Source: Uliginosibacterium sp. 31-16
GTDB lineage: Bacteria > Pseudomonadota > Gammaproteobacteria > Burkholderiales > Rhodocyclaceae
Length of the DNA stretch: 64,000 nucleotides
Direction of reading: 5' to 3'
NCBI RefSeq assembly: GCF_030730865.1
Contig: NZ_JAVALZ010000005.1
Coordinates: 62,001-126,000 of the forward strand
The notes beneath the pieces were generated by a model. That model had not been told where the DNA came from. It searched no databases and saw only the letters and a list, made by a program, of their open reading frames with translations. A program made the translations under genes and the position numbers. Shown piece after piece: positions 56,766 through 64,000 of the stretch. Positions within the stretch are counted from its first letter, which is position 1. Each line of letters begins with the position of its first letter.

Positions 56766-57359
56766 ATGAACATCCTGCAAATCAACTCCAGCGTCCGTGG
56801 CGCTGCATCCGCTTCCACCCGCTTGGCCAGCAGCATCGTGACCCGCCTGCGCGCACTCGACCCGAGCGCTACGCTGACCGTGCGCGAAACCGGCAATCAG
56901 CCGATCCTCGACGAAGCTGCGCTGGGCGCCATCTTCACCCCGGCTGATGCACGCACTCCGGAACAGGCTGCACGTGCCGCCATTGATGACGCCACGATTG
57001 CCGAGGTACAGGCTGCGGATGCCATCGTGATCGGCGTGCCGATGTACAACTTCGGCGTGCCGGTGCAGTTGAAAGCCTGGATCGACGCGATTGCCAAGGC
57101 GGGCGTGACTTTCCGCTACACCGAGAAAGGCCCGGAAGGTCTGCTCAAGGGCAAGAAGGTGTATGTGGCGCTGGCCCGTGGCGGCCTGTACCGCGACACC
57201 CTGGCCGATTCGCAAGTGCCTTATCTGAAAAGCGTGCTGGGCTTCCTCGGCCTGAGCGACATCACCTTCATCCACGCCGAAGGTCTGGCGATGGGCGAAG
57301 AGCCGGCGGCCAAGGCATTTGCCGATGCTGAGGCAGAAATCGCTACGCTGACAGCGTAA
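56766..57359 (+). CDS. azoR: FMN-dependent NADH-azoreductase / quinone reductase
   Basis: The 197-residue flavodoxin-fold enzyme reduces quinones and azo compounds using NADH. It starts at ATG 56766 ([17 protein letters not shown]) after AAGGAG. It has the flavin phosphate loop NSSVRG.AS, the [15 protein letters not shown] motif (about 95-110; part shown) and ARGGLY. The pirin gene follows 68 nt downstream in the same direction. Confidence 0.94.
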   Translation: MNILQINSSVRGAASASTRLASSIVTRLRALDPSATLTVRETGNQPILDEAALGAIFTPADARTPEQAARAAIDDATIAEVQAADAIVIGVPMYNFGVPVQLKAWIDAIAKAGVTFRYTEKGPEGLLKGKKVYVALARGGLYRDTLADSQVPYLKSVLGFLGLSDITFIHAEGLAMGEEPAAKAFADAEAEIATLTA

Positions 57360-57427
57360 ATGAACAAGGGGCGGTTGGCGCCGCCCCAAGAGCCGCCCCC
57401 GGCCTTGATCTGCGAAAGGATTGCTCC

Positions 57428-58321
57428 ATGACCCGCACCACGCTTGCCTCTTCAGTCGCCACCTTTGTATCGCGAGGTGTGGAGCGCCTCGTGGCCGGGC
57501 GGGCCACATCAGACGGTGCCGGGGTGAAACTTACCCGCGTACTCACGCAGGACCTGCAGCGCCGGCTGGACCCTTTCCTGATGCTTGATGCGTTCCGCAA
57601 CGAAAATCCGGATGACTACATCGGCGGTTTTCCCGATCACCCGCACCGTGGTTTCGAGACGGTGACCTACATGCTTGCCGGGCGCATGCGCCATCACGAC
57701 AGCGCCGGCAATGCCGGCCTGCTCGGTCCTGGCGGTGCGCAGTGGATGACGGCGGGTTCCGGCCTGATCCACTCCGAGCTGCCCGAGCAGGAAGAGGGTT
57801 TGATGGAGGGCTTTCAGCTATGGGTGAATCTGCCGGCCAAGAACAAGATGATTGCACCCTTCTATCGTGATATTCCGGGCGAAGCGATTCCCGAATTCAC
57901 CACACCGGAAGGCGTGACGGTGCGTGTGATTGCGGGCGAAAGCCAGGGTACGGCGGGCGCCGTTCAGCGGCCGGATACCGAGCCGCTGTATCTGGACCTG
58001 CATCTGCCGGCCGGTACGCATTTCGCACAGACCATTCCGGCCGGGCACAACGCCTTTCTGTATACCTATCGCGGTGAGGTCAGCGTAGCGGGCAAGGCGG
58101 TGGCAGATCGGTTCATGGCGATCCTGAGCAATGACAGTGCTGACGGCGTCGTCATCGAGGCCGCGCAGGATGCACGCGTGATCCTCGTCGCCGGCGCGCC
58201 GCTGAACGAGCCGATTGCCCAGTATGGCCCCTTCGTGATGAACACGGCAGAGCAGATCCAGCAGACTCTGCGTGATTATCAGGCCGGTTTGTTCGAAGCC
58301 TCGCATGTCCGGGCTGCCTGA
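57428..58321 (+). CDS. Pirin-family protein
   Basis: The 297-residue bicupin has the metal-binding histidines in FPDHPHRGFETVTYML (about residues 66-81, part) and HSELPEQEE (about 115). Bacterial pirins are iron proteins with quercetin 2,3-dioxygenase or redox-sensing roles. It is in the same direction as azoR and probably under the same LysR regulator, suggesting quinone or flavonoid stress handling. Confidence 0.9.
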   Translation: MTRTTLASSVATFVSRGVERLVAGRATSDGAGVKLTRVLTQDLQRRLDPFLMLDAFRNENPDDYIGGFPDHPHRGFETVTYMLAGRMRHHDSAGNAGLLGPGGAQWMTAGSGLIHSELPEQEEGLMEGFQLWVNLPAKNKMIAPFYRDIPGEAIPEFTTPEGVTVRVIAGESQGTAGAVQRPDTEPLYLDLHLPAGTHFAQTIPAGHNAFLYTYRGEVSVAGKAVADRFMAILSNDSADGVVIEAAQDARVILVAGAPLNEPIAQYGPFVMNTAEQIQQTLRDYQAGLFEASHVRAA

Positions 58322-58357
58322 AAGGGCTTTGTTCGTTTGATGCTTCAAGTTATGCCA

Positions 58358-58392
58358 GGGCCACGCCGTTAGATAGCGGCGTGGCTCTGTTC
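58358..58392 (+). terminator. Hairpin after the pirin gene
   Basis: GCCACGCCG (58360-58368) pairs perfectly with CGGCGTGGC (58377-58385), with CTCTGTTCTT following. It is a probable terminator. A smaller stem, GGGGCGG/CCGCCCC at 57368-57387, lies between azoR and pirin. Confidence 0.75.
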
Positions 58393-58447
58393 TTCCGGGC
58401 CGGCATGATGATGTGATCATGAATGGTTTCTGAACGGGGAGTACAGT

Positions 58448-60070
58448 ATGAACTTGACGATTTCCAAGCGCCTGTGGGCAATGATTCTGGCCGCAGCGGT
58501 AGCTCTGCTGGTTGTCGGTGGCGTGGGGCTGGTGACAATCTCCAAGCTGTCCGGAGCCGTCGATGTGGTCAACAAGAACTCGATTCCCAGCATCGGTACC
58601 GTGGATAGCGCCGAAATGGCGCTGTTGCGGGCACGACTGGGGGTGACCCAGCATGTCACCGCGGCAACCGAATTGAGAAAGGATGCTGCCGAGAAGAGCA
58701 TTGCTGCGGCTCGCGCCGAGCTGAATGCGCAGATCAAGACGTATGCGACCGAGCTGGTGAGCGACGCGGACGACCGAAAATTGCTGGATGCCGTGCAGGC
58801 GGCATTGAAGACCTACGAGACGATTCTGGATAAAAACCTGAAGTTTTCGCGTGAGGATGACGCCGGCGAGGCCCGCAGGGTGTTGTACGAAGAGCTCGCC
58901 CCGGCGGGTGAAGCAGCATTGCAGGCACTGGAAGAGCTGGCTACCTTCAATGAGCAACATGCCAAGCAACAAGGCGAGGACGCCGAGCGTCTGGGCAGCA
59001 CCGGCCGCAGCGTGATGCTGGTGATCATAGTGCTGGCGATAGCGGCAGTTGGCGGTATGGGGTTCACGCTGGTGCGCAGCATTGGTGGCGCTTTGCAGCA
59101 AGTGCAGGGCACGGTTTCGCGGATTCAGCGGGAGCAGGACTTCACCCAGCGTATCCCGGTTGGAAGCCGTGATGAGTTGGGTTTGACCGCTGAAGCGCTC
59201 AACCAGCTTCTGGCCACCCTGCAGGCCAATCTGAAGAGCATTGCCGAAAGCGCCTTGTCGGTGGCCTCCGCATCCGGCCGGATGGCCTCTACCTCGGACC
59301 AGGTGGCTACCGCGTCACATGCACAAAGCTCGGCAGCATCAAGCATGGCGGCTGCCGTGGAGGAGATGACCGTCAGCATTACCCACGTGGGCGATCGTGC
59401 TGGTGAGGCAAACGAACTCTCGAAAGAATCGGGTCGTCTGGCTTCCTCCGGCGAAACCGTGATCAACCAGACCGTTGGAGACATCAATGAAATTGCCGGT
59501 ACTGTCGATCAGGCCTCGCAGCGTATTCGCGATCTGGGTGAGCAGACCGACAGGATTTCGACTGTGGTGGGGGTGATTCGTGAGGTCGCAGATCAGACCA
59601 ATCTGCTTGCACTCAATGCCGCCATCGAAGCTGCGCGGGCGGGTGAGCAAGGGCGTGGTTTTGCCGTGGTGGCCGATGAGGTGAGAAAGCTCGCCGAGCG
59701 CACCGCCCAGTCCACCCAGGAAATTTCTGCCATGGTCGAGGCTGTGCGCAATGGAGCGCGCGGCGCGGTGGAGGGCATGGAGCAGGCCGTCAGCAAGGTT
59801 GGCATGGGTGTGAGCCGTGCTCAGGACGCGAGCGGCGCGATCCGCCAGATCGGCACGGCCAATCGCAGTGCCGTCGAGATGGTCAGCGAAATTACCGATG
59901 CGATCCGCGAGCAGAGCACCACCAGCACCAGTATTGCGCAGCAGGTCGAGCGTATTGCGCAAATGGCGGAGGAGTCCAGTGCAGCGGCCGCAGAAAGTTC
60001 TGATGCCGCACGGGAACTGGACCGGCTGGCGGAATCCATGCAGCGCATCGTGGCCAGTTACAAATTGTAG
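58448..60070 (+). CDS. Methyl-accepting chemotaxis protein
   Basis: The 540-residue transmembrane receptor has TM1 (about 11-31), a helical four-helix-bundle sensor domain (about 35-185), TM2 (about 190-210), a HAMP domain (about 212-262) and a signalling domain with hairpin tip [20 protein letters not shown] (about 380-399). It ends without a CheR-docking pentapeptide. The ligand is unknown. No other chemotaxis genes are nearby. Confidence 0.95.
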   Translation: MNLTISKRLWAMILAAAVALLVVGGVGLVTISKLSGAVDVVNKNSIPSIGTVDSAEMALLRARLGVTQHVTAATELRKDAAEKSIAAARAELNAQIKTYATELVSDADDRKLLDAVQAALKTYETILDKNLKFSREDDAGEARRVLYEELAPAGEAALQALEELATFNEQHAKQQGEDAERLGSTGRSVMLVIIVLAIAAVGGMGFTLVRSIGGALQQVQGTVSRIQREQDFTQRIPVGSRDELGLTAEALNQLLATLQANLKSIAESALSVASASGRMASTSDQVATASHAQSSAASSMAAAVEEMTVSITHVGDRAGEANELSKESGRLASSGETVINQTVGDINEIAGTVDQASQRIRDLGEQTDRISTVVGVIREVADQTNLLALNAAIEAARAGEQGRGFAVVADEVRKLAERTAQSTQEISAMVEAVRNGARGAVEGMEQAVSKVGMGVSRAQDASGAIRQIGTANRSAVEMVSEITDAIREQSTTSTSIAQQVERIAQMAEESSAAAAESSDAARELDRLAESMQRIVASYKL

Positions 60071-60117
60071 GCATGCCCTGAAAAGGCGCGCCGGGCCTGG
60101 TTTTCCGGACAGGATAT

Positions 60118-60145
60118 GTGAAGAGGGCCGCAGCATGCGGCCCTT
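60118..60145. repeat. Hairpin of the CTGAAGA family between the MCP and sua5 genes
   Basis: GTGAAG-AGGGCCGC (60119-60131) pairs with GCGGCCCT (60137-60144) around AGCAT. The GAAGAG-CCGC-GCATGCGG order matches the copies at 24671 and 38920. The two flanking genes are convergent. Confidence 0.55.
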
Positions 60146-60175
60146 GGCGCGTGCGGATTCCGCGCTGGCGCGGGA

Positions 60176-61150
60176 TCAGGTTTCGTCGTCTTCGCCAGAA
60201 CCTACGACGGCCCGGCCAAGCCGGTCACGTACGGCATCCCAGCTGCTGTCGGCGGGCAGGTTCTCGACCAGGATCAGGCTGGCCCCCGCGGCGTCCAGTG
60301 CGCGCAGGTTGGCGTAAAGCTCGTGGGCATAGCCGTGCGCATCGAAAGGTGCGTCAATGCTCATGGCGTAACGTCCTGGCGCACTTTCGCCAGCAAGGGT
60401 CAGTACAGCGCAGTCTGCCTGGGCTTCAGCGATTTCAGTTTTTGATGCCATGCGCATTGACGTGCGTGGGGCGTAGTGTGCCGCCAGAGCGCCCGAGACG
60501 CGCGGAGCGCTTTCTGTTTCGTGTTTCAGGCGCGGCTGACGACCGATCACCGCTGCAATTGCGTCGCGACCAATCATGCCGGGACGCAGGATCACCGGTT
60601 CGCCACGGGAGAGATCGAGAATGGTGGATTCGATGCCCACATCACAGGGGCCGCCATCAAGGATCATGGCGACGGATTCGCCAAGCTCTTCCTGCACATG
60701 CTGCGCGGTGGTCGGACTGATACGGCCGAAACGATTCGCCGAGGGGGCTGCCACGCCGCCTCCAAAGGCTCGCAGCAGCGCCAGTGCTACCGGATGATCC
60801 GGCACACGCAGACCAACTGTATCCTGACCGCCGGTGACCGTATCGGAAACGTCGGCTTCCTTTTTCAGGATCAGGGTCAGCGGGCCGGGCCAGAAGGCTC
60901 GGGCCAGCGCGATGGCTTCCATGGGTATTTCGCGCGCCCATTCAGTGAGCTGCTCGGGGTCGGCCAGATGCACGATCAGCGGGTGGTCTGCCGGCCTGTC
61001 CTTGGCAGCGAAAATCTTCGTCACGGCCGCATCATCGGCGGCATCGGCGCCGAGGCCGTAGACCGTTTCGGTCGGCAGGGCTACGAGTTCGCCGGCACGC
61101 AGCAATTCGGCGGCGCGGGCGATGTTTTCAGGAGTAGGGCGACAGATCAT
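60176..61150 (-). CDS. sua5: L-threonylcarbamoyladenylate synthase, Sua5 type
   Basis: The 324-residue enzyme makes TC-AMP for the t6A37 tRNA modification. It starts at ATG 61150 (MICRPTPENIARAAELLR). The YrdC domain (about 1-205) has ALPTETVYGLG, KDRPADHPLIVHL and SANRFGRISPT; the C-terminal Sua5 domain is at about 235-324. It overlaps the hydrolase gene by 4 nt. This is the usual place after purK, which is missing here. Confidence 0.95.
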   Translation of the reverse strand: MICRPTPENIARAAELLRAGELVALPTETVYGLGADAADDAAVTKIFAAKDRPADHPLIVHLADPEQLTEWAREIPMEAIALARAFWPGPLTLILKKEADVSDTVTGGQDTVGLRVPDHPVALALLRAFGGGVAAPSANRFGRISPTTAQHVQEELGESVAMILDGGPCDVGIESTILDLSRGEPVILRPGMIGRDAIAAVIGRQPRLKHETESAPRVSGALAAHYAPRTSMRMASKTEIAEAQADCAVLTLAGESAPGRYAMSIDAPFDAHGYAHELYANLRALDAAGASLILVENLPADSSWDAVRDRLGRAVVGSGEDDET

Positions 61151-61998
61151 TTCAGGTGTTCGGCAAGGAAGGCGATGACGCGGAGCTTGGCGTCTTCGCG
61201 GGCTTCGGGGTTTGGTGCGGTGGTGGTCCCCCGGCCAGGATTTACCCCGTTCGGCACATCGCGGCGCACACGCTTGCGTGTCAGCGTCGGGTTGTCGAAA
61301 TCGTGGTAAGTGTCCGGATAGGTCACTATCCACATGGGCTCGCCACGCGCGGCAACTGCCGCAGCAAGCGATTTGCAGGGGGCGGCCGGCGTCCAGTCAT
61401 CCGCTTCACCGATGAGCAGCAACAGCGGAGCATAAGGATGGAACGCTTCGGTTTTTTTCGCCTTGCTTGTGCAGCCGGGGTAGAACGAGACAGCCGCGGC
61501 AAAGCCGTCGCCAGTCATGGGCAGATGGGTGATGGTGTCCAGCGTGACCCCGCCGCCATGTGACCAGCCAAGCAGCCCGATCCGTTTGGCATCGATGTCG
61601 CTGCGACTGCGCAGATACGCGAGCGCGGCATAGGCATCACCGCGGCGATCAGCTTCCTTCAGCTTGCGCTCGCTGAACTTCTGCGTGCACAGCTCCTTGA
61701 TGCCACGTGATCCCAGGCTGTCGAGCATCAGGGCGGTGTAGCCCTGAGCGGCGAGGGCTTCTCCCCACATTCGGTGGCGTGCGTTGAGCGTGCCGTCCTT
61801 GGCATAGGCGCCGCCACAGCCATGCAACATCACCACGGCTGGATGCGGTCCGGGACTGACTGGCTGGAAGAGGAAGGCGGTCAGCGGCGCGGGGGAAGAA
61901 GAAAGCCCGCCAGCGGGAATGCTGACGGGTTCGAGCATGACGGCATTCGCCATGCAGGCGAAGACCACTGACAGGAGTGCTGTGGTAGTGCGGATCAC
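61147..61998 (-). CDS. Dienelactone hydrolase-family protein
   Basis: The 283-residue protein has a signal peptide (about 1-19, ending NAVM or ANA), HGCGGAYAKDG (oxyanion region), the nucleophile elbow GWSHGGGV (about 145) and His in TYHDFDN (about 237) of an alpha/beta hydrolase. DLH proper uses Cys, but here the nucleophile is Ser. It lies between purE and sua5 with 4-nt overlaps on both sides, in the position often held by purK. Confidence 0.86.
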   Translation of the reverse strand: MIRTTTALLSVVFACMANAVMLEPVSIPAGGLSSSPAPLTAFLFQPVSPGPHPAVVMLHGCGGAYAKDGTLNARHRMWGEALAAQGYTALMLDSLGSRGIKELCTQKFSERKLKEADRRGDAYAALAYLRSRSDIDAKRIGLLGWSHGGGVTLDTITHLPMTGDGFAAAVSFYPGCTSKAKKTEAFHPYAPLLLLIGEADDWTPAAPCKSLAAAVAARGEPMWIVTYPDTYHDFDNPTLTRKRVRRDVPNGVNPGRGTTTAPNPEAREDAKLRVIAFLAEHLK

Positions 61999-62495
61999 TC
62001 GACTTCGGGCAGGGTCTTGGACAGCACTTTTTCCGTCTGCTTGACGCGGAAGGCGGAGAGTTTTCTGGCGATTTCGGCGTCATTCAGGGCCAGCATCGAG
62101 ATGGCGAACAATGCAGCATTCACGGCACCGGCTTCACCGATGGCGAAGGTGGCCACCGGGATGCCGCCGGGCATCTGGACCATGGCCAGCAGCGAGTCCA
62201 GACCACCCAGATGTTTGGAGGGCATCGGCACAGCCAGCACTGGCAGCTCGGTCTTGGCGGCCAGCACGCCGGCCAGGTGGGCGGCGCCGCCAGCGGCACC
62301 GATCAGAATCTTCATGCCGCGCGCCTGAGCGCCGGAGGCGTAGTCCAGTGCCTGATCCGGGGTGCGGTGGGCTGACAGAACCTTGGCTTCATAGGCGATG
62401 CCGAAATCCTTGAAGGTCTTGGCACAGGCGCTCATGACCGGCCAGTCGCTGTCGGAGCCCATGAGGATGCCGACGATGGGGGTGGGAGTGCTCAT
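61995..62495 (-). CDS. purE: N5-carboxyaminoimidazole ribonucleotide mutase
   Basis: The 166-residue enzyme converts N5-CAIR to CAIR in purine synthesis. It has GILMGSDSDWPVM, SAHRTPDQ and GGAAHLAGV. It is class I PurE by these motifs, which needs PurK to make its substrate, but purK is not next to it. It begins 10 nt after the folD stop. Confidence 0.96.
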   Translation of the reverse strand: MSTPTPIVGILMGSDSDWPVMSACAKTFKDFGIAYEAKVLSAHRTPDQALDYASGAQARGMKILIGAAGGAAHLAGVLAAKTELPVLAVPMPSKHLGGLDSLLAMVQMPGGIPVATFAIGEAGAVNAALFAISMLALNDAEIARKLSAFRVKQTEKVLSKTLPEVE

Positions 62496-62505
62496 TATTT
62501 TCTCC

Positions 62506-63372
62506 TTACTTTTTGGATGCGCGTTCGGCGCTCTCTACGGTGTTGGCCAGCAGCATGGTGATGGTCATCGGGCCTACGCCGCCGGGGACGGGGGTAATCA
62601 GGGCGGCTACTTCCTTCGCGCTGTCGAACTCCACGTCGCCACACAGCTTGCCGGCGTTCGGACCTTCGGTGAGACGATTGATGCCTACATCAATCACCAC
62701 GGCGCCGGGTTTGATCATGTCGCCCTTGAGGAAGTTCGGACGGCCCACTGCGGCGACCACGATGTCGGCACGCTTGGTGTGGAAGGCCAGATCCCTGGTT
62801 TGCGAATGACACACGGTGACAGTGGCGCCGCGTGACAGCAGCATCACAGCCATGGGCTTGCCGACGATGTTGGAGCGGCCGATGACGACGGCTTCCGCAC
62901 CCTTGATCTGGACGTTTTCGCTGTCCAGCATCTTCATCACGCCCCAGGGCGTGCAAGGGTAGAAGGATTTGCGCCCCTGCAGGAGCAGACCGAAGTTTTC
63001 GGCATGAAAACCATCCACGTCCTTTTCCGGCGAGATGGCTTCAAGCACCTTGTCTTCATCGAACTGCTTGGGCAGCGGCAGTTGCACGAGGATGCCGTGT
63101 ACGGTTTTGTCGGCGTTCAGTTCGGCGATTTTGGCGAGCACTTCTTCCGGCGCCACATCTGCCGGGTATTCGAACTTCAGCGAGCGAATGCCGGTCTTCT
63201 CGCAGCCGGCCACCTTGTTGCGCACATACACGGCAGAGGCCGGGTCGCCACCGACGAGGATCACGGCGAGGCTGGGCTGGGTACCCTGAGCGGTGAGTTC
63301 CGCGGCGCGTTGCGCGATCTCGCCGCGCACTTGCGCCGAGAGAGCGACACCATCGATGTTGCGAGCAGTCAT
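62506..63372 (-). CDS. folD: Methylenetetrahydrofolate dehydrogenase/cyclohydrolase
   Basis: The 288-residue bifunctional enzyme interconverts methylene-, methenyl- and formyl-THF. It has the substrate-binding [14 protein letters not shown] (catalytic Lys), the loop [23 protein letters not shown] (NADP site) and [12 protein letters not shown]. It supplies formyl-THF for purines with purE next door. Its product methylene-THF feeds MetF (11149). Confidence 0.97.
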   Translation of the reverse strand: MTARNIDGVALSAQVRGEIAQRAAELTAQGTQPSLAVILVGGDPASAVYVRNKVAGCEKTGIRSLKFEYPADVAPEEVLAKIAELNADKTVHGILVQLPLPKQFDEDKVLEAISPEKDVDGFHAENFGLLLQGRKSFYPCTPWGVMKMLDSENVQIKGAEAVVIGRSNIVGKPMAVMLLSRGATVTVCHSQTRDLAFHTKRADIVVAAVGRPNFLKGDMIKPGAVVIDVGINRLTEGPNAGKLCGDVEFDSAKEVAALITPVPGGVGPMTITMLLANTVESAERASKK

Positions 63373-63643
63373 GATGAGCCTAAGCTTTTGAAAAACCGAT
63401 GATTATACCTGTCTGGGGAGGGCTCGGGAAAGGGTGGAGAGTGGAGTCAGGAGTGTTTTCCTGAATTACACGGGAGGCAGACTGCAGGCCCCATAACGGT
63501 GCCTGACTGGCAGTGCCGTGCTGCAGATGCGTGAGGCTGGTGCGGCATGTTTCGCTGCGCTGCGTCGGAGCCCGCAAAACAGGTGTTGCACGGTCCTTGC
63601 TATGACTTCGGTGCCCCGCTTCATCTCACATAGAGAGAATCCG

Positions 63644-64000
63644 ATGTCGATTCAAGTCGCACTGAACCACGTCACCCACTACCGTTACGATAAACCGATC
63701 AGCCTTGGCCCGCAGATCGTGCGGCTGCGCCCGGCACCGCATTCGCGAACCCGGGTGCTCTCGTATTCGCTGCGGGTGACTCCTGCGGAGCACTTCATCA
63801 ACTGGCAGCAAGACCCGGCCTCGAACTATCTGGCGCGGCTGGTGATTCCCGGGAAGACCCGCGAGTTTCGCGTCGAGGTCGATCTGCTCGTCGAGATGGC
63901 GGTACAGAACCCGTTCGATTTCTTCCTCGAACCGGAGGCGATGAACAGCCCCTTCGTCTACAACCCGAATCTTGCTACCGAACTGGCTCCCTATCTGCTC
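63644..64000 (+). CDS. Transglutaminase-family protein, N-terminal part (cut by window end)
   Basis: The open frame runs from ATG 63644, after GAGAGAA, to the last base (119 codons) without a stop. It begins MSIQVALNHVTHYRYDKPI and has the N-terminal region of the bacterial transglutaminase-like family (SLGPQIVRLRPAPHSRTR, then NYLARLVIPGKTREF, about 80-95). In long homologues this is followed by the catalytic core and a DUF2126 domain, which would lie outside the window. The 271-bp gap before it has no gene. Confidence 0.88.
   Translation, partial: MSIQVALNHVTHYRYDKPISLGPQIVRLRPAPHSRTRVLSYSLRVTPAEHFINWQQDPASNYLARLVIPGKTREFRVEVDLLVEMAVQNPFDFFLEPEAMNSPFVYNPNLATELAPYLL

Overview
The window is GC-rich, densely coded chromosomal DNA that looks like a betaproteobacterium. 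Pointers are zapD-coaE, birA-coaX-SPOR, ispE-tRNA(Gln)-prs-rplY-pth-ychF, rsmD-coaD-ferredoxin, paired M16 peptidases next to ftsY, and an ahcY leader of the SAH-riboswitch type. Rhodocyclales is my best guess from gene order, but there is no rRNA or marker search behind it. Nearly all genes are ordinary housekeeping genes. There is no CRISPR array, prophage or insertion sequence.

Layout. (1) 1-4040: a large secreted or membrane transglutaminase-like protein whose last 100 residues turn AT-rich and hydrophobic, followed by a 54-residue membrane ORF and an AT-rich gap; this is the most accessory-looking part. (2) 4041-9191: an electron-transfer module, fpr-etfA-etfB on the minus strand, divergent from a LysR gene and ETF-ubiquinone oxidoreductase. 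(3) 9192-12294: SAH riboswitch, ahcY, metF and two tRNA-Lys genes. (4) 12317-16076: zapD, coaE, a SPOR protein, coaX and birA. (5) 16117-21102: ntrC, ntrB, a DUF4124 protein and glnA, with a sigma-54 promoter and two NtrC-like sites upstream of glnA. (6) 21103-26284: rhodanese, nadA, an EEP-family protein with clsB, gluQ and a lone receiver protein. (7) 26625-33668: a minus-strand translation and envelope block: arfB, ychF, pth, rplY, prs, tRNA-Gln, ispE, lolB and a TPR protein. (8) 33755-38718: mutM, a dynamin-like GTPase, a small exported or anchored protein, ferredoxin, coaD and rsmD. (9) 38958-47640: two M16 peptidases, ftsY, an alpha/beta hydrolase, an AAA+ ATPase and ftsEX. (10) 47838-51790: the xylFGH xylose transporter. 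(11) 51970-54234: rpoH under a perfect CIRCE operator, and a TerC-universal stress protein fusion. (12) 54631-60070: two LysR genes, azoreductase, pirin and a chemoreceptor. (13) 60176-64000: sua5, a dienelactone hydrolase, purE, folD and the start of a second transglutaminase-family protein.

The regulatory DNA is richer than the gene list. It includes a SAH riboswitch with a competing downstream hairpin, an NtrC enhancer pair 31 bp apart at glnA next to ntrBC, a CIRCE element on rpoH, a LysR-type palindrome at the etf divergence, and a tRNA-Gln terminator only 27 nt ahead of prs. A family of related intergenic hairpin repeats (CTGAAGA...TCTTCAG and linked blocks) sits behind many genes. The best candidates for something undescribed are the swapped-tail transglutaminase-like locus at the left end and this dispersed hairpin family.
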